DNA of 58,123 bases from Bimuria novae-zelandiae CBS 107.79 (Eukaryota; Ascomycota; Dothideomycetes; Pleosporales; Didymosphaeriaceae): contig ML976730.1 in the NCBI GenBank assembly GCA_010015655.1, forward strand, positions 329,821-387,943, given 5' to 3'. The notes beneath the pieces are model-generated. The model had not been told where the DNA came from and did not search any database. It saw only the letters and a list, made by a program, of their open reading frames with translations. Of this stretch, positions 20,592 to 32,076 are shown piece by piece. Position 1 is the first letter of the stretch. The number at the start of each line of letters is the position of its first letter. A program made the position numbers and the translations under genes.

Positions 20592-23252
20592 TCATCTCCG
20601 AACGACGCGTCGTCCTGCGTTTGAATAGACCGGTTTCCTCGGGCTTGCAAATGTATTCCCAGAGATATGCGGCCGTGAGTGCTGACTGCTCCGCACCCCA
20701 ACCTTGCCCAGGGTCTCTGTGCGCTTTCGCGAATGGATGGGAGAGCGGCTGGTAATTATAGATGGCATAGCTGAAGGGAGACGAGAAGCGGTCGCTCGAG
20801 AATTCAACGGACGACCGAATGCTGGAAAAGGAATTGCGGAATGAGGTTGGGTTTGTATTGCTCGTGAATAAGGCCGATCGAGAGAGCCGTATGTACTATC
20901 ATGTTGCAGTGGCGAGCGCTGAGCATCCGGCCTCATGAGGAGACCTTCGGAGTTGATGTTTCTAACTCGATGCTCTGGAAGAGGTGGAGAATAGTCTTGA
21001 TGTTTCAGTTGCCCCCTCAAGTCGATTCGCTCATGCCTTCCGTTAACGGTTGACTCAAAGAAGGAAAGACTGTTTAGACTGCGCGGCTCACGCCAATCCG
21101 TTGCCATAGAGGGCTTGGGGCGGTGCGATTGACAGTCGGCGGAGCGATGTGAACTAACGTCGGGTTCAGCGAAACGGGGCCGCGAGAATAGCTGTGAATG
21201 ATGACTGCTGCTTCCAAAGAAAGGACTTACTACGTGATCCACCTCATCGGCGGGCCGTTGGGACCGGGCAGGTGCTGGCGTGTTTGGGTTTAGAAACTTG
21301 CGATCTTGATGCTTCCCCATTGTTGCATTTGCTTCTCTGGTCTGTTGCAAGCCATAGTAACGCTGAGCTGAGGTCGAATTAGCATTGACGGGTGACTGTT
21401 CCAAGAATGCGTGGCCAAAGTTCCACTGTTTCCGAGTGTGCTGTGTTTGGATCCTCGGCACAGCTCGACGCGGCTTTTGTTGTCGCCTTTCGAGCCCTGG
21501 GTCACCTTGATGCGTCTGTTGCTGTGGCTGGTGATTGACAGGATATTCTTCATGATCTTGGCCGCGTGGATCCTCTAGGCCCAGATCAAGACCTGTATGA
21601 TTCCCAAGCCCGTCAAGAAGACGAATATATGATGGTTCAGTGGGCATATCCGAACGCCGCTGACTAGGCATATTCATGCGCGTAGGAGCCTCAAAGGTGA
21701 AATTCGAGTCATTACTGTGGATACCAAGTCCTGAGAGTAGCCCCGGTTGGGTCGACGGACTGTTCCTGGGACCACCGTCATCAACTGGAAGCGCACCTGA
21801 CATGTATGGTGTATTATCAATCGGACCGTGACGGGTAGGGGGTCGCTCGTCAACATAGTCGCGTCGCGTAGCAGCGTTGACGGCCTCCCATTCGCCATTG
21901 TCGTACATTTGCACGTCTGGATCGGAAGAAGACTTGTGGTTTTGCGCCCTGGAAGAACGGCCAGTCGAGAACTTGTCCCGAATGGTCGGTATCATCGTCC
22001 GGATTGACTTCATCTTTGAAAGCGGCCCAGATGGTGGCGGCATCATGTCCCGGCTTAAAGGAGCTACGTGAATATTTTGTGCTCGCCTTGGAGAGTCCAC
22101 CCTCGATCGCTTAAGCGGGCGGTGATTGTGAGATTTGGGCGTCGTTACTTCTTCAACCTCTTCGACGTACCCAACATCGTTGGACGGTCCCACTGTGTAG
22201 CTGGAGGCTGTCTTCCGCGACTCCATGGGTGCATCGCGTTCGTCGTCTTCGACCAATGCACCATCCTCGTCAAGAGATAATGGTCCAGTGAAGTTGGGCA
22301 AAGGTTCCAAGCTCATTCCGAATCCTAATGAAGCCAAGCGTTGCTGCATTAAATCATTTTGCCTACCAAGTATTAGCGATGCGCCATTCCGCCAACCGTG
22401 GCGCACATACTCTTTCAGCATCGGGATAATACCCAAGTAATGGCGGACAGCAGGCAGTCTCGCTTCGAGCCTACGCAGCCTCTGCGCTTCACTTTGCAGC
22501 GGATGAAGCCGGTCGACTTCCTCTTGGAGAGACATAGCTTTCTCGTGTTCTTTTGCTGCTAGATCTTGCATTGCTCGAAGCTTGGTTTTGGCATCAACCG
22601 CATTCTTGACCGCTTCCTTGTAAGAAGTCGCAATGTTCTTACTGAATCGAGTAAGGGCGAGATATTGGAACTGGATCTAGTCAGCAGAACGATTGTTGGA
22701 CACAAGGGCACAAACGCACTCGCAAAGCTTCCATCTCCTTGTCCTTGCCCTCCAGCTTCATCGGCGGTGCCTTGAACCAGCACTTTGGGATGGCAGGATC
22801 ATGCTCGTCATCATTGAACCCGCGCAGAGAGAACAGCTGCTTTGCTCCATCGTCACCCTTCTCCTTCAAACACACCGGACAGGACGCTTGTGGCTGCTGT
22901 CCAACCTGGTGAAACGCGGGACCTGTAGCCGAGCATCAGCGAGGAATCTATAACGAGCCCGGGTAGACTCACCGTTTCCGTCTCCAATGTGTTTGATGCA
23001 GATGACATGGCAGCAAGATGCAACATAAAGACGAGTCACAGTGCGTTCCTTGGGGTTGATTCCGTCGGAAAAGCCATGTACCGTGTCTTGTTGTTGGTAG
23101 ACTTCCGAAAAAACATCACCACAGACCGAGCAGGCGAAAATGCAGTCTAGCGGCGTGATGCTGTCGCAGTCGGGCTGCGCTTTCGATCCCATGGCGAAAA
23201 CTTTCAGCGACTTCTTCGCGCGGGTGGTTGAGGAGGAAAGAAAAGAAGGCAT
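20592..23252 (-). CDS. RING-like zinc-finger protein with coiled coil and long disordered tail
   Basis: Exons 23252-22973, 22922-22720 and 22670-20592 encode 853 aa. Cysteines and histidines of a RING-like finger are spread over the first two exons: C41 and C44 (CSVCG), C80, C81, H82, C85 and H88 (CCHVICIKH), and C108 and C111 (CPVC). The conserved MEALRFQYLALTRF follows, formed by splicing to the downstream of two nearby AG acceptors. A coiled coil then covers about residues 185-240. The last 550 residues are rich in Ser, Pro, Arg and His with no visible domain. The finger plus coiled coil resembles E3 ligases of the CCNB1IP1/HEI10 type, and I recall uncharacterised fungal proteins of this build. 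Function is unproven. M21 is an alternative start that would keep the finger intact. Confidence 0.75.
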
Positions 23253-23780
23253 GGTGGGTGTGATGTTGACACCTGCCTCGCGAATCAGGTAGCCGCAAGT
23301 GAGAAGAGGGAAGGTACGACCTCGAGGCCACTAAGACGGATATAACGCCACTACCTAAAGAGACGGCTCGAGGAGCCTGGAGTGAGAGACGATAGCGCGG
23401 CCTAATAGGCTGGCTTAACTTTGGGAGCCACCATGTTGGTATACGTACCTCTATGGCTGCGCATGTCTGTCTCCATGCGTACACGTTTCAGCTTTTGGAA
23501 ACTGGAAACCTGATTCTGACTATATAATGGCTCCAGCCAGGTGGAGCAAGTTACGTAGCTCGACTCCATAGCAGAATATACAAACGTGAGATTACCAATT
23601 TCAACCGGGGCAAAAACTTGAAAAAACGTGATTCTAACACAAGGAAATAGTCTGTTCATATTTACACTGCATCTAGAGCTCTATCTGTTGGCATGAGCCA
23701 CTAGTTTACTGGAACTGCCGGCAGGGATATCTTCGCATCGATTAGTCTATGCATCTCACCTAGAATATGTGTATCAAAAC
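23253..23780. other. Intergenic region upstream of the RING-like gene
   Basis: No supported gene. It combines the upstream region of the RING-like gene with the 3' end of the complex I gene. Confidence 0.45.
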
Positions 23781-24419
23781 TTACTTCGCAGGGTAGCCAT
23801 GTGTCGAGTCAATCTCATATCGCTTCTCTCCAGTCGGACTGCTGCCCATGCTAGTCGGGAAGGGAGGCAGACCACCGGGTCCCAACACATCCTTTGCCAG
23901 TCCAGTGTCCTTCTCAAAAGCCACAGCCAGACCCTTCCTACCTTCCTCTTGCGCTGAAACCAACTGCTTTGAGCCTGCCTCGCCAATCAACTCCTGCTTC
24001 GGCGCCGCGGCGCTTCCAACTCCCAGCAACGCTACAGCATCGCTCTGAGTGACCGTCGAGAGCTGCGGGTATCGGCGTCTCACGTCGCGTTTCCAGTATG
24101 GGTTCTCAGCAATGTCGGCAGCGGGAAAGGTAACGGGGTCGTCGTAGGTTGCAGGATCTTGGCCGGCGGGTGGTGGGTTGCGAAAGGTAGCGTTCATGGG
24201 CACACCGGAAGACCGACCGGAGTCGATGGCGAGAAAGTTCTTGATTTTGGAAAAGATGCCTTGGGGTTCAAGCGTGTATTTCTGGGCGTGCAAATATTAG
24301 CAACGGGCAGCCTGGAGCTGTGGCATGGCGAGAGGGGGAGGGGCGCAATGTTCCGGGAAGGGCAATTATGGGCTTGCTGTGCGTACCACGAAGCGCTGGG
24401 CTCCCTGCTTGGCCGCCAT
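23781..24419 (-). CDS. NADH:ubiquinone oxidoreductase 21.3 kDa accessory subunit
   Basis: Exons 24419-24387 and 24281-23781 encode 177 aa. The first exon gives only MAAKQGAQRFV; splicing leads into KYTLEPQGIFSKIKNFLAID. The most conserved block is DDPVTFPAADIAENPYWKRD followed by VRRRYPQLSTVTQSD; downstream are KQELIGEAGSKQLV and LGPGGLPPFP. This matches the fungal complex I accessory subunit of about 21 kDa (Neurospora 21.3 kDa, NUZM type) in the mitochondrial inner membrane complex. It has no catalytic role itself. A gtaagt overlaps the stop codon, so an extra 3' intron is conceivable but not needed for the family length. The assignment rests on remembered conservation. Confidence 0.75.
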
Positions 24420-25298
24420 TGTGGGAACCTTGTTCGTCAAAGTGCAATTGGCGGTTAGGAAGCGTCGGTTGAGGGTGTCGTCGGCTACAGCGTTCGCAGG
24501 CGTGTGATGTGAAGTTCACGGTCGGAGAGCTCCAAAGAACGCCAAGACTGGAACTTAGTCAGCCATCTGACCTTCGCCTTGATTGGCTGACGCCGCAAGC
24601 TCAGTGTGTACTCCAGAGTCGAATTGAACTCGGGATACTTTCATACCATTCGATCTATGAGGATTCGACTACCCGCGATCCAAAATAGTGAGATTCTCAA
24701 TCGATGTGGCAATACTTCTGGTACTGCGCGGTGTCCCATTACCCACAAGCGGCGGCTTGTACGAGAAGCCTGGCATGTAAACGTTACGAAGTGACAATAA
24801 TAATATGCCAGATGGCCAGCCCTGCGTCAGCGCCGAGAACACCCGTCTGAGGACAGTATGACGGAGAATCAAGCCACCTCAGATTCTTAATCATCTCAGG
24901 ACACCGGGGTTATTGAATAACTTCATCGAAATGCCTCGTCGAAAATTCGCGCTCAATTGCCGGAACCTGCATTGTACCCAAACCAAGCAATAGAAGTTCG
25001 ACACGCCAGACCCTTTCACTACAATCTCTAGTGCGAACGGGAGGGTCCGTTCAGCTGTATGTTCCGCCACATTGCCACACGACACTGCAATCTCTAGCGC
25101 AGACGAGAAGACATACACGTCCAGCCTCACCAAGAACGCGAAAACCAAAAATCATAAACCGCCAAGGTCATTGTTGAAAATGAAGGAAAACCCGAAATGC
25201 GCACATTTTCGCAATTGCTTGCGTGCCGCACAACACTCGTCCACGCACGCCCATTCGCCCGACCCAACCCAACCCATCCATCACCCTGCACCCACAAA
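24420..25298. other. Intergenic region between complex I subunit and NmrA-like gene
   Basis: No gene, repeat or RNA was recognised. It includes the complex I gene promoter next to 24419. Confidence 0.45.
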
Positions 25299-26296
25299 CT
25301 ACGGCACACCCCTCCACGCCTCCCCCATAAACTCCTCCAAACCCTCAAACTTGTAATCCGGAAACCTCTCATTCCATTCCGCCCCCACATCCCAAGCTCC
25401 CCTCACCAACGCCTTAAAAAACATAACCACAAACTCCTTCGAGAATTCCGCTCTATCCTCGTCCGGAATAACGGGATGACTCATCTCCGGGACCCAACTC
25501 GCTGTCAACACGCCCCTTTCAATATCCTCGCCCTTGACCTGTTCAATCGACCACTCGCCACCGCGCAGCTTCTGCGCGAGCGCAAGGAGCTCGTTGCTCG
25601 TGGTGCGCGCATACCGCCGACGGTCGGCCAAGGACGGGCGTCTTCGAGCGCGAGCGCGAGAATGGAAGAGATGTCGTGGAGGGCGGTGAGAACGAGGGGG
25701 TGGTCGCCGGCGTCGAGGACCATGGCGCGCCGGTGCTCGAGGTCAATGAAGAAAGGCCAGGTGATTAGGTTGGGGTTCTTCTTGCGGCCGCCGTGGGCGA
25801 AGTAATCCATGAAGATGCTTGGTTGGAAAAGGCAGTACTCTAGCTGCTTCAGCTCCCCTGTGGAGGCGAGAGAGGCGAGGTAGGATGCGATGATGTCTTT
25901 GTTAGCATAAGAAGGGCAACCGTTGTCGTTTTTGATGCCCCATTCTGAGGGCGCGAAGCGCTGTACGCCGGCGGCGATGCTTGCGTGGATCAGATTCTTC
26001 TGGGCGATGCAGTCGGGGTCGAGGTGGACTATGAGAAACGAGAGGCAGACTTCAAAGCCTTTTAATGCTTGGGTCAAAGCCTCTCGGTCGGTGTAATCTA
26101 CTTTCTTGTAGGAGACGCCGGGTGTGGGAGTGGTGGGGTTGGAGCGGGTGAAGATGGTGATGTCGTGGTTTCCGGATGCGATGGGGGCGCGGAGGATCTC
26201 TGTGGCGACGTCTATGGAAGTGAGTATAAGAGAAGAATGGGTATGGTCATGATAGGACTTACTGCCAGTACCGCCCGCGACGGCGATGCGTACCAT
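25299..26296 (-). CDS. NmrA-like NAD(P)-binding reductase with an apparent frameshift
   Basis: Exon 1 (26296-26263) joins exon 2 from 26211, giving MVRIAVAGGTGNVATEIL, the Gly-rich dinucleotide-binding loop of atypical short-chain dehydrogenases. Family blocks follow: VDYTDREALTQALKGFEVCL, AAGVQRFAPSEWGIKND and FQPSIFMDYFAHGG. After ARPWPTVGGMR the frame closes, but the expected continuation (TTSNELLALAQKLRGGEWS to the stop at 25299) is present in another frame. A one-base deletion in the GCGCGC run at about 25601-25610 explains this; no GT-AG intron joins the two frames. The rest, about 300 aa, looks intact. Relatives include isoflavone-reductase-like enzymes and the NmrA regulator; the substrate is unknown. 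It could be a recent pseudogene or a sequencing error. Confidence 0.75.
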
Positions 26297-26982
26297 TGCG
26301 GTGGTCTTGTCGTTGAGGTCAGGCTTATAGGTTGTGACTTGCGAAGAGGGAGACGACAAAGACCTGAAAAGTCGGGTATCGTTCTCCTCGACAAGGACCG
26401 CAAAGAAGTCCAACAGTCAAGCTTTGCTTTAACATGCCTCAGTCCTTCTGAACGCTGCGATTATAAATACCTGTCACTCCCAATGCCTCTGTCCGTAGCC
26501 CTTTCATAGCAGTGCTTACTCACCCGAAACAGCACAAGATATACAGACGGTACCTTATGTCTTGCATCATCGCGGCTTTTGGCGGGGCCAAATACAAAAG
26601 CCGGCGCGAAGTGAGGCGGGGACGTATGCTGGAGGCCGAATTAGGGCCGAGAATGGCATGAAGGCGGGTTCTCTGTGGAATTGAATGTGTTCGCGGAGTG
26701 TATAGGGAAGCGGTGATTCGACGTTGGGCAGGAACGCTCGACTGGCGCGGAAAGAGCGTCACACACTTTGCTCTGCGAAATCCTAACTCCGTGTGCACAT
26801 CGATGAATCACTTGGCTCCTAAGACTCTGGCTGAGTGCAAAACGTCCTCCGGTACAAATCCATCCAGGAGTGGTTGCAGCTGTCCAGGCACATAAAGCGA
26901 CCCGGGTTGACTTGCCCATATATGCGTAGGACGAATGAAATCGACATTATATATCCAAGCATAACTCGTCCATCTTCCCGGC
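26297..26982. other. Intergenic region between NmrA-like gene and membrane-protein gene
   Basis: No supported gene. A TATTTATAA on the minus strand near 26460 could serve the NmrA-like gene, about 165 bases from its start. Confidence 0.4.
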
Positions 26983-28344
26983 CTATGTATCGATAAGAGG
27001 AACGGCAGGCAGAGGCTTCTCCGGCAACGGCTTGCTCGGGAGCGGCTTATTCGTCTGAATCTCATCTGAGTACGACGGGGGACTCTCCTCGGGCTCGTCC
27101 CGGTATCCTTCGTCTCTGCTCCCATCTCTGAATGCGTGTTCGTCACTGTATCCACTAGCAAGCAATTGTGCATCCTCTTCTGCCCCTCCGTCTCGGCGCA
27201 TCCGTGCCCATACTTGGTCCATGCCATCCCATCTCGCCAGCTCCCGCTGCCTCTTGACGGCGAAGAATAGCCACCAGGCCAACCACAAGCACGCTAACCC
27301 CAGGACGACGAAGCCTAGTATGGTGAAGACAATGTCCCAGCGCCACTCGTGAATCACGACACCGAAGCCTTGGCGGAGGGAGCCCTTCTTTCCGTAGCCG
27401 CCCCATTCTTCGGCGAGGTAAACAACGTGGCCGTCTGAGCGCACAATGTCGGTGCCGAAGAAGCGTCGCAACTTGTCCCAGAAGCCAAGCTTTTCGACGC
27501 GCGGCACATCAGCGTAGCGTTGGGAGAATTCAATGCTGGCAATCTTGTACTCGTACACTGTTTCCGGCTCCTGGTAGTTGCCGGTCAAAGGGCTCGCTGC
27601 CTGATTGTGACCACCCGAGTTCTCGTCTTGTAGTTCTTTGCCCTGCATGATGATGCGCAGTACTGATTGATCATCGCTGCCAAACACGCGCCCTGTGTCC
27701 TTTGGCGGACCATTCGTTCCTCCGATCGCGTCGAAGATGATTTCCCATTTCTCCGTATGTGTCTCGGAGTGCGATTCCAGCCACTTGGAGTAGTACTCAA
27801 AATCTAGCTCGACGTCCGATATGGCCTCTACACAGTTGCATTCGTCGGCTCCATCTCGGCATTTGCGGGCACATGCGAGCGTATCCGCCAGGTCACTGCG
27901 TGTGAAGTTTGGCGGGATTTGCGAAGTCAGTATCAACGGTGGGTGTGGATTCGTGGGTAGTATTGGAAAAATTGGTTTCCCGTTCAGCAGAAGTGTGCGA
28001 TGGTCGCGCGTTAGGGAGATGTTGAACAACTGCGGCGCAGCACATTAGTCTCCCATTCCTCACAGAAAGACCACACTCACCAGATCATTCTCTTTCTCCA
28101 CGAGCTTGTAGGTCCTATTTTCACGCTCACCGTGAAATTCCTGGACCTTACAATCCGGGCACGGTATCTTCGCCATGTAGTACGCCCCAGGGGTAACGGC
28201 TGCGACGGCTTCAATAGGCCGGCGGCACTCGGACTGTGTTTTGTCATCTTGACTAGAGCAGTCGAGAGACACCTCCGGAGCGCCGAAAACGATATGCGGA
28301 AGGGACAGCGAAAGGAACGGTAGACTGAACAACGGCGAACGCAT
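26983..28344 (-). CDS. Single-pass membrane protein, secreted ectodomain and Pro-rich tail
   Basis: Exons 28344-28081 and 28029-26983 encode 436 aa. A signal peptide (about residues 1-26, ending HIVFGA) precedes an ectodomain with several Cys (IPCPDCKV, CARKCRDGADECNC) and N-glycosylation sequons. One transmembrane segment lies at about 319-346 (WDIVFTILGFVVLGLACLWL). The cytoplasmic tail is acidic and ends in proline repeats (PLPSKPLPEKPLPAVP) that could bind SH3 or WW domains. The predicted topology is type I. I recognise no named family; the architecture resembles fungal cell-surface or vacuolar sorting proteins only in general form. The intron is 51 bases with GTGAGT. ATG 28344 was chosen because it opens the signal peptide. 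Confidence 0.8.
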
Positions 28345-29231
28345 GTTGGATGGTTCCAACGGCGAGTGACAGCGGGACGATCCATCACTCAGGAACCAAA
28401 GTGGAGCGCAGCACTAGCCTCTTGGCGTGGGGGTAGGGGGCAGTACCGCCCGTATCCTCGACTGCACACTGTTACGCCTGTTCCCATATCCAAACTCCAA
28501 GCATTCGCCAGGCTAAAGTTAAAGCTCTACGCGAAGAACGAGCAACGAATGCGTCATGCAGCTTGGGGTAACTCGACAGCCAATGAGGCTCCACATTTGC
28601 CTTCACACACTTCCGCTCGCTCATTCACAGCTCTAGCCATGAATCCATCATGCATTCACATCTCTAGCTCTGTAAGATCCTCTCGATGCAGCTCATTTCT
28701 AGTTTAGCATCGAATCCGCACCTCTATCTCTCTGTTACACCAACTTCCAAGTTCTACCACGCCTTCAAAAGCTCCAGGTCCGATAGGAGCTCTGAAACTC
28801 GCCTTAGTGCACCCACTCTACTATTTCGACTCACTTTTTTCTGGTGCGTTTCTCTTCTAGTATGCTTAGACTCTGGTATGGCTTTTGCATTCTCCATGTC
28901 TAAAAGGCATTATATTTACCAGAATTAGGCATTAGGGGGAAATGTGCTTATACTATATCCTGCTTTATACGTATGGCTGCTGGGATGCCGGAATTTCTTC
29001 CATTAACTGCGGTGAAGATCGCTGTCTGCTTTTTCAGCAAGATCGCTCATTAATGGCACAGCTTCCGCAAGACCGGCCTTGCTTTAATTATGCAACATTG
29101 CCTCAACATTCTGTTTGTGGTAGTTGTTGGGCTGCACACCAGAACAAGATCAATTGAGAGAGAGAGAGAGAGGAGTTTGACGTAGTCTGTATGTAACCTC
29201 GAGATCATTCCACGCATGCTTAAAGCGTTCT
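28345..29231. other. Intergenic region with a short GA microsatellite
   Basis: No gene is supported. A (GA)n run of about 17 bases lies at 29156-29172. The DNA between 28550 and 28750 contains repeated short words such as CATTCACA and CTCTAGCTC, suggestive of decayed sequence. Confidence 0.45.
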
Positions 29232-29987
29232 CTATTCCACAATTTCAACCTCACAAGTCCCGCCTCCCTCCTCAACCACAAACTGCAACTGCGCCCTATC
29301 CGCCCCAAATACCCACCCCTCTCCTTCCAGCTTCTCCACATCCGGCTCATCACCGTACCACAGCTCAACGCTCTCCTTTGCAAAAGCATGTAATTTCTTC
29401 CCCGCCAACGCTCCCTCCGGCGCGCCTCAGCACCACCACGTAGCCCCCACATAGCCTTCGTGTATACTAGCAGTATACTTTTCTCCCACGACCAGATCGT
29501 CTGCGGTCTTGCCATATGCGTACGCAAATAATCGCTCCGCAGTCAACGTATGCTTTACTACGACTTCTTCCCTGGTGTCTTGTGCCGGGATGGTAAGGAA
29601 TACTGCACCGGGTCTGTCGCGTAGATCGGGAGCATTATCGTTATCCTGCCGCGCGCGGTGGATCTTGAAGTAGCCGAAAGAAATACGCTTCCCGGGCGTG
29701 GTTGTGCACGTTAGGCCGGGGCCGAGCATGCCGAGGGCGAGGTTGTCCATGGTGTCGTCTGAGGGCTTGTGGCTATCATCGAAGATGGTTCCAGGAGTTA
29801 ACATTGTGATTGGGCGGGCAGGATGTTTTGAGAAGATGCAGCGGATGTGAATGTGGAATTCGAGGACAGGCTCGGAGGATTTGGTGTGAAGTGAGGATAG
29901 CGAGATGGTTGGGTGGGAGGTGGTGATTCGGATGCTAAGTGTTGCTTGGACATCTTCTAGGGCGCATTTTCATTTGAGGAAGACCAT
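29232..29987 (-). pseudogene. Gene of unknown function interrupted by two in-frame TGA codons
   Basis: One reading frame of 252 codons runs from ATG 29987 to TAG 29232 and is broken only by TGA at 29972-29970 (codon 6) and 29429-29427. On either side the translation is coherent and protein-like: CALEDVQATLSIRITTSHPT, FHIHIRCIFSKHPARPITM, TMDNLALGMLGPGLTCT, IPAQDTREEVVVKHTL, and after the second stop KKLHAFAKESVELWYGDE and WVFGADRAQLQFVVEEG. There is no frameshift. The second TGA follows WWC and could derive from TGG or CGA. No GT-AG intron removes either codon. I do not recognise the family; a soluble beta-rich protein is my impression. If M61 (29804) were the true start only the second stop would matter. 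Confidence 0.6.
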
Positions 29988-30971
29988 GGTGCATGGGGAT
30001 AAGGGCTGAAGAGGCGTAGTGCTTTGATTAGGTGGCTGACCGGGAGGTTCGCGTATGTGCGGTGTGAGTCCGGTCAGGCAACCCATGTATGGATCCGCAT
30101 GCCTACTTAGCAGTGTGACGTCATCAAACGTGAGGTTAAAGCCTTCTAGAAGCAGCAAGCTGAGAAAAGGGAAGGTTTTGCCTCTACTATCGACTTTGTC
30201 AATATCACTACCCTGTCATCTTTTGCACTGAAGTAGCATCCGCCAAGCGAATCGTTTATTAGTACTATACGCATTTAGTGAATACGTTACATCGCTATAG
30301 CAAAAGTCAAATGTTTGCTTCCCTCATGTTCAGTCGTACTCGTACCTCCTCGCACAAAATATTCTTAGATAGTAATAGCACTATCAAACTCTCCATATAT
30401 TTATTAAAAGCAATAGCGCGCATCCGGAGTCCAACAAAGTAGCAAAACATCTCGCTGCACATAACGTCATTTCTGTCCCCCCCCCCCCCAGCATTCTTCA
30501 AAAGGGCCTTTAGCAGAATAAACACGCGCTTAATGCGCGACATACTACACACACATTCTCCTAAAGGATGGTAATGCAATTTCTGTGCTCCACTGGACTC
30601 GAATTTGGAATATTGGAATGCAGGAGTGTTCCGGTCGTTTATAATAATAAAAGAAAAGCCTAGGATGCGCGACGGCATTTGATGGAGGGAAAAGTGGGAA
30701 TGAGTGTGAATGATCGTAGCTGTGAAAGAGTGAGTGGAAATATATATGTGAAGAACGCATTGAGGGCTGTGGACGTTCAAGCTAGACTAGGCTTTATGTA
30801 TGGAGCATTCATTGCGCATTTTGGTTTATGCGCCGCCCCAGTCGTACAAAAGCTTCCTCACAGCCTCCGTATGGAACCTTGCCCCCGTCCATTCCACGGA
30901 TCAATTAGATGCCTGGTAGGACGCGAAACATGTCATAGCGAACGGTTCGACATCTAAAGTACGAGCCTGGG
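29988..30971. other. Intergenic region with a 13-base poly-C tract
   Basis: No gene is supported. A run of 13 cytosines lies at 30477-30489. Short frames on both strands overlap and show no domain. Confidence 0.45.
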
Positions 30972-31838
30972 TTAACTTTGCTGCTTCTCAGTTCTCCTTA
31001 CAAACAACCACAGCGACTCGTTCACTAGTCGCACACTCGCCGCGTACTCCACCACATATCGCAAAACCGTGCTTGTGACCTCCACATCTCCTCTCTCAAG
31101 GAGCCAAGCTAGGAACATCCACCCCGAGACATCGCTCGGATGCTGACAGCACCAGTCCCGTACCTGCATGGTCAACCGTTTCCTCAAACCCACCCAGTCC
31201 CCCTCATGCAGTAATCCAGGTGCCGCACCGAGCAGCGTTCGAGCATACTGCCACGCGTAGTAATTCTTAGGATGGCGCTCCCCGGATTTCATGACAGCCT
31301 CCAACTCCTCCGTGAAGAACGCCTCGAAATCGACGTCCGAGTTCAGCGAGAAGTATTTAAGGAGCCACGCGCGATGTGCCCAAAGCGTAGGGCTCTTCGA
31401 CTGCCGGTGAAGAGGCGACGTCAAAATACTATCCAAAAACCTTCTTTCCTTCCACACAGCATCCATAAAACCCTTCCTCTCCCCTTCTCCCTCTAACCAC
31501 AAGAGAGCGCGCTTGCGGTAGTTCGCAGCCGTAAGATGCTCCGGATCAAACAAGAGCATGACGCGCGTAGCTTCGAGAGTTGCTAGCCGCGCCGCTGGAT
31601 TCTGGGATGCCTTGTTTTCGAAGAACACGTGTCGGGCGTGCACATATGCCAGGGCTAAGACCTTCTTTGGTAAACCCAGGTTTGCACCATCTTCGAGGAG
31701 GAGGGAATCTGAGGGCTCCAGAGCTGGTGGGAGGATCTCGATTTCTACGACTTCGTGGGCGTGGGCTGTGAGGTAGGCGTTTAGGGCGGTGTACGTGAGG
31801 GGCTGCAGCTGGGTTTGCTGTGGGGAGGGTTGGGACAT
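30972..31838 (-). CDS. Protein prenyltransferase alpha-subunit repeat protein (PTAR1/ECM9-like)
   Basis: This is a single exon of 288 aa. Three prenyltransferase alpha-type repeats are visible with the W/Y...R signature: LTAANYRKRALLWL (about residues 102-115), PTLWAHRAWLLKYFS (about 150-165) and PKNYYAWQYARTLL (about 194-207). A further helical pair contains VSGWMFLAWLLERG. These tetratricopeptide-like repeats form the helical solenoid of Rab or farnesyl transferase alpha subunits. The protein is shorter than those and matches the PTAR1/ECM9 group, whose yeast member was linked to cell-wall biogenesis. Catalysis would reside in a beta subunit, so a scaffold role is expected. The gene is divergent from GET1 with 238 bases between start codons. 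Confidence 0.82.
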   Translation of the reverse strand: MSQPSPQQTQLQPLTYTALNAYLTAHAHEVVEIEILPPALEPSDSLLLEDGANLGLPKKVLALAYVHARHVFFENKASQNPAARLATLEATRVMLLFDPEHLTAANYRKRALLWLEGEGERKGFMDAVWKERRFLDSILTSPLHRQSKSPTLWAHRAWLLKYFSLNSDVDFEAFFTEELEAVMKSGERHPKNYYAWQYARTLLGAAPGLLHEGDWVGLRKRLTMQVRDWCCQHPSDVSGWMFLAWLLERGDVEVTSTVLRYVVEYAASVRLVNESLWLFVRRTEKQQS

Positions 31839-32076
31839 TGTGACATTTTGCTGCAGATGGAGACCAGGCTATCTTCTTGAAAAGTAGTTTGTAAGGGTTA
31901 TGTGATGCAACGGCATGTTCATTGTTGGAGGAAGCTGCAGCCAGACACGAAGGAAGCACAACAGCCACGCACGGGCCATCAACACCACGCGATGATTTTA
32001 GAAATGACGCACCACCGCTCCATCAGCGCACCTCCAGCTCCGCGCTCTCCGGGCGAACCATATCCCTACCGCCACC
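31839..32076. promoter_or_regulatory. Bidirectional promoter region, PTAR1-like and GET1
   Basis: Start codons of the two divergent genes are 238 bases apart, so both promoters are contained here. No TATA element was identified. Confidence 0.45.

Noticed and set aside
29427..29429. Selenocysteine or programmed readthrough at an in-frame TGA
   Set aside because: Ascomycetes are not known to make selenoproteins, and the UGA-CUA readthrough context is absent; pseudogenisation is simpler.
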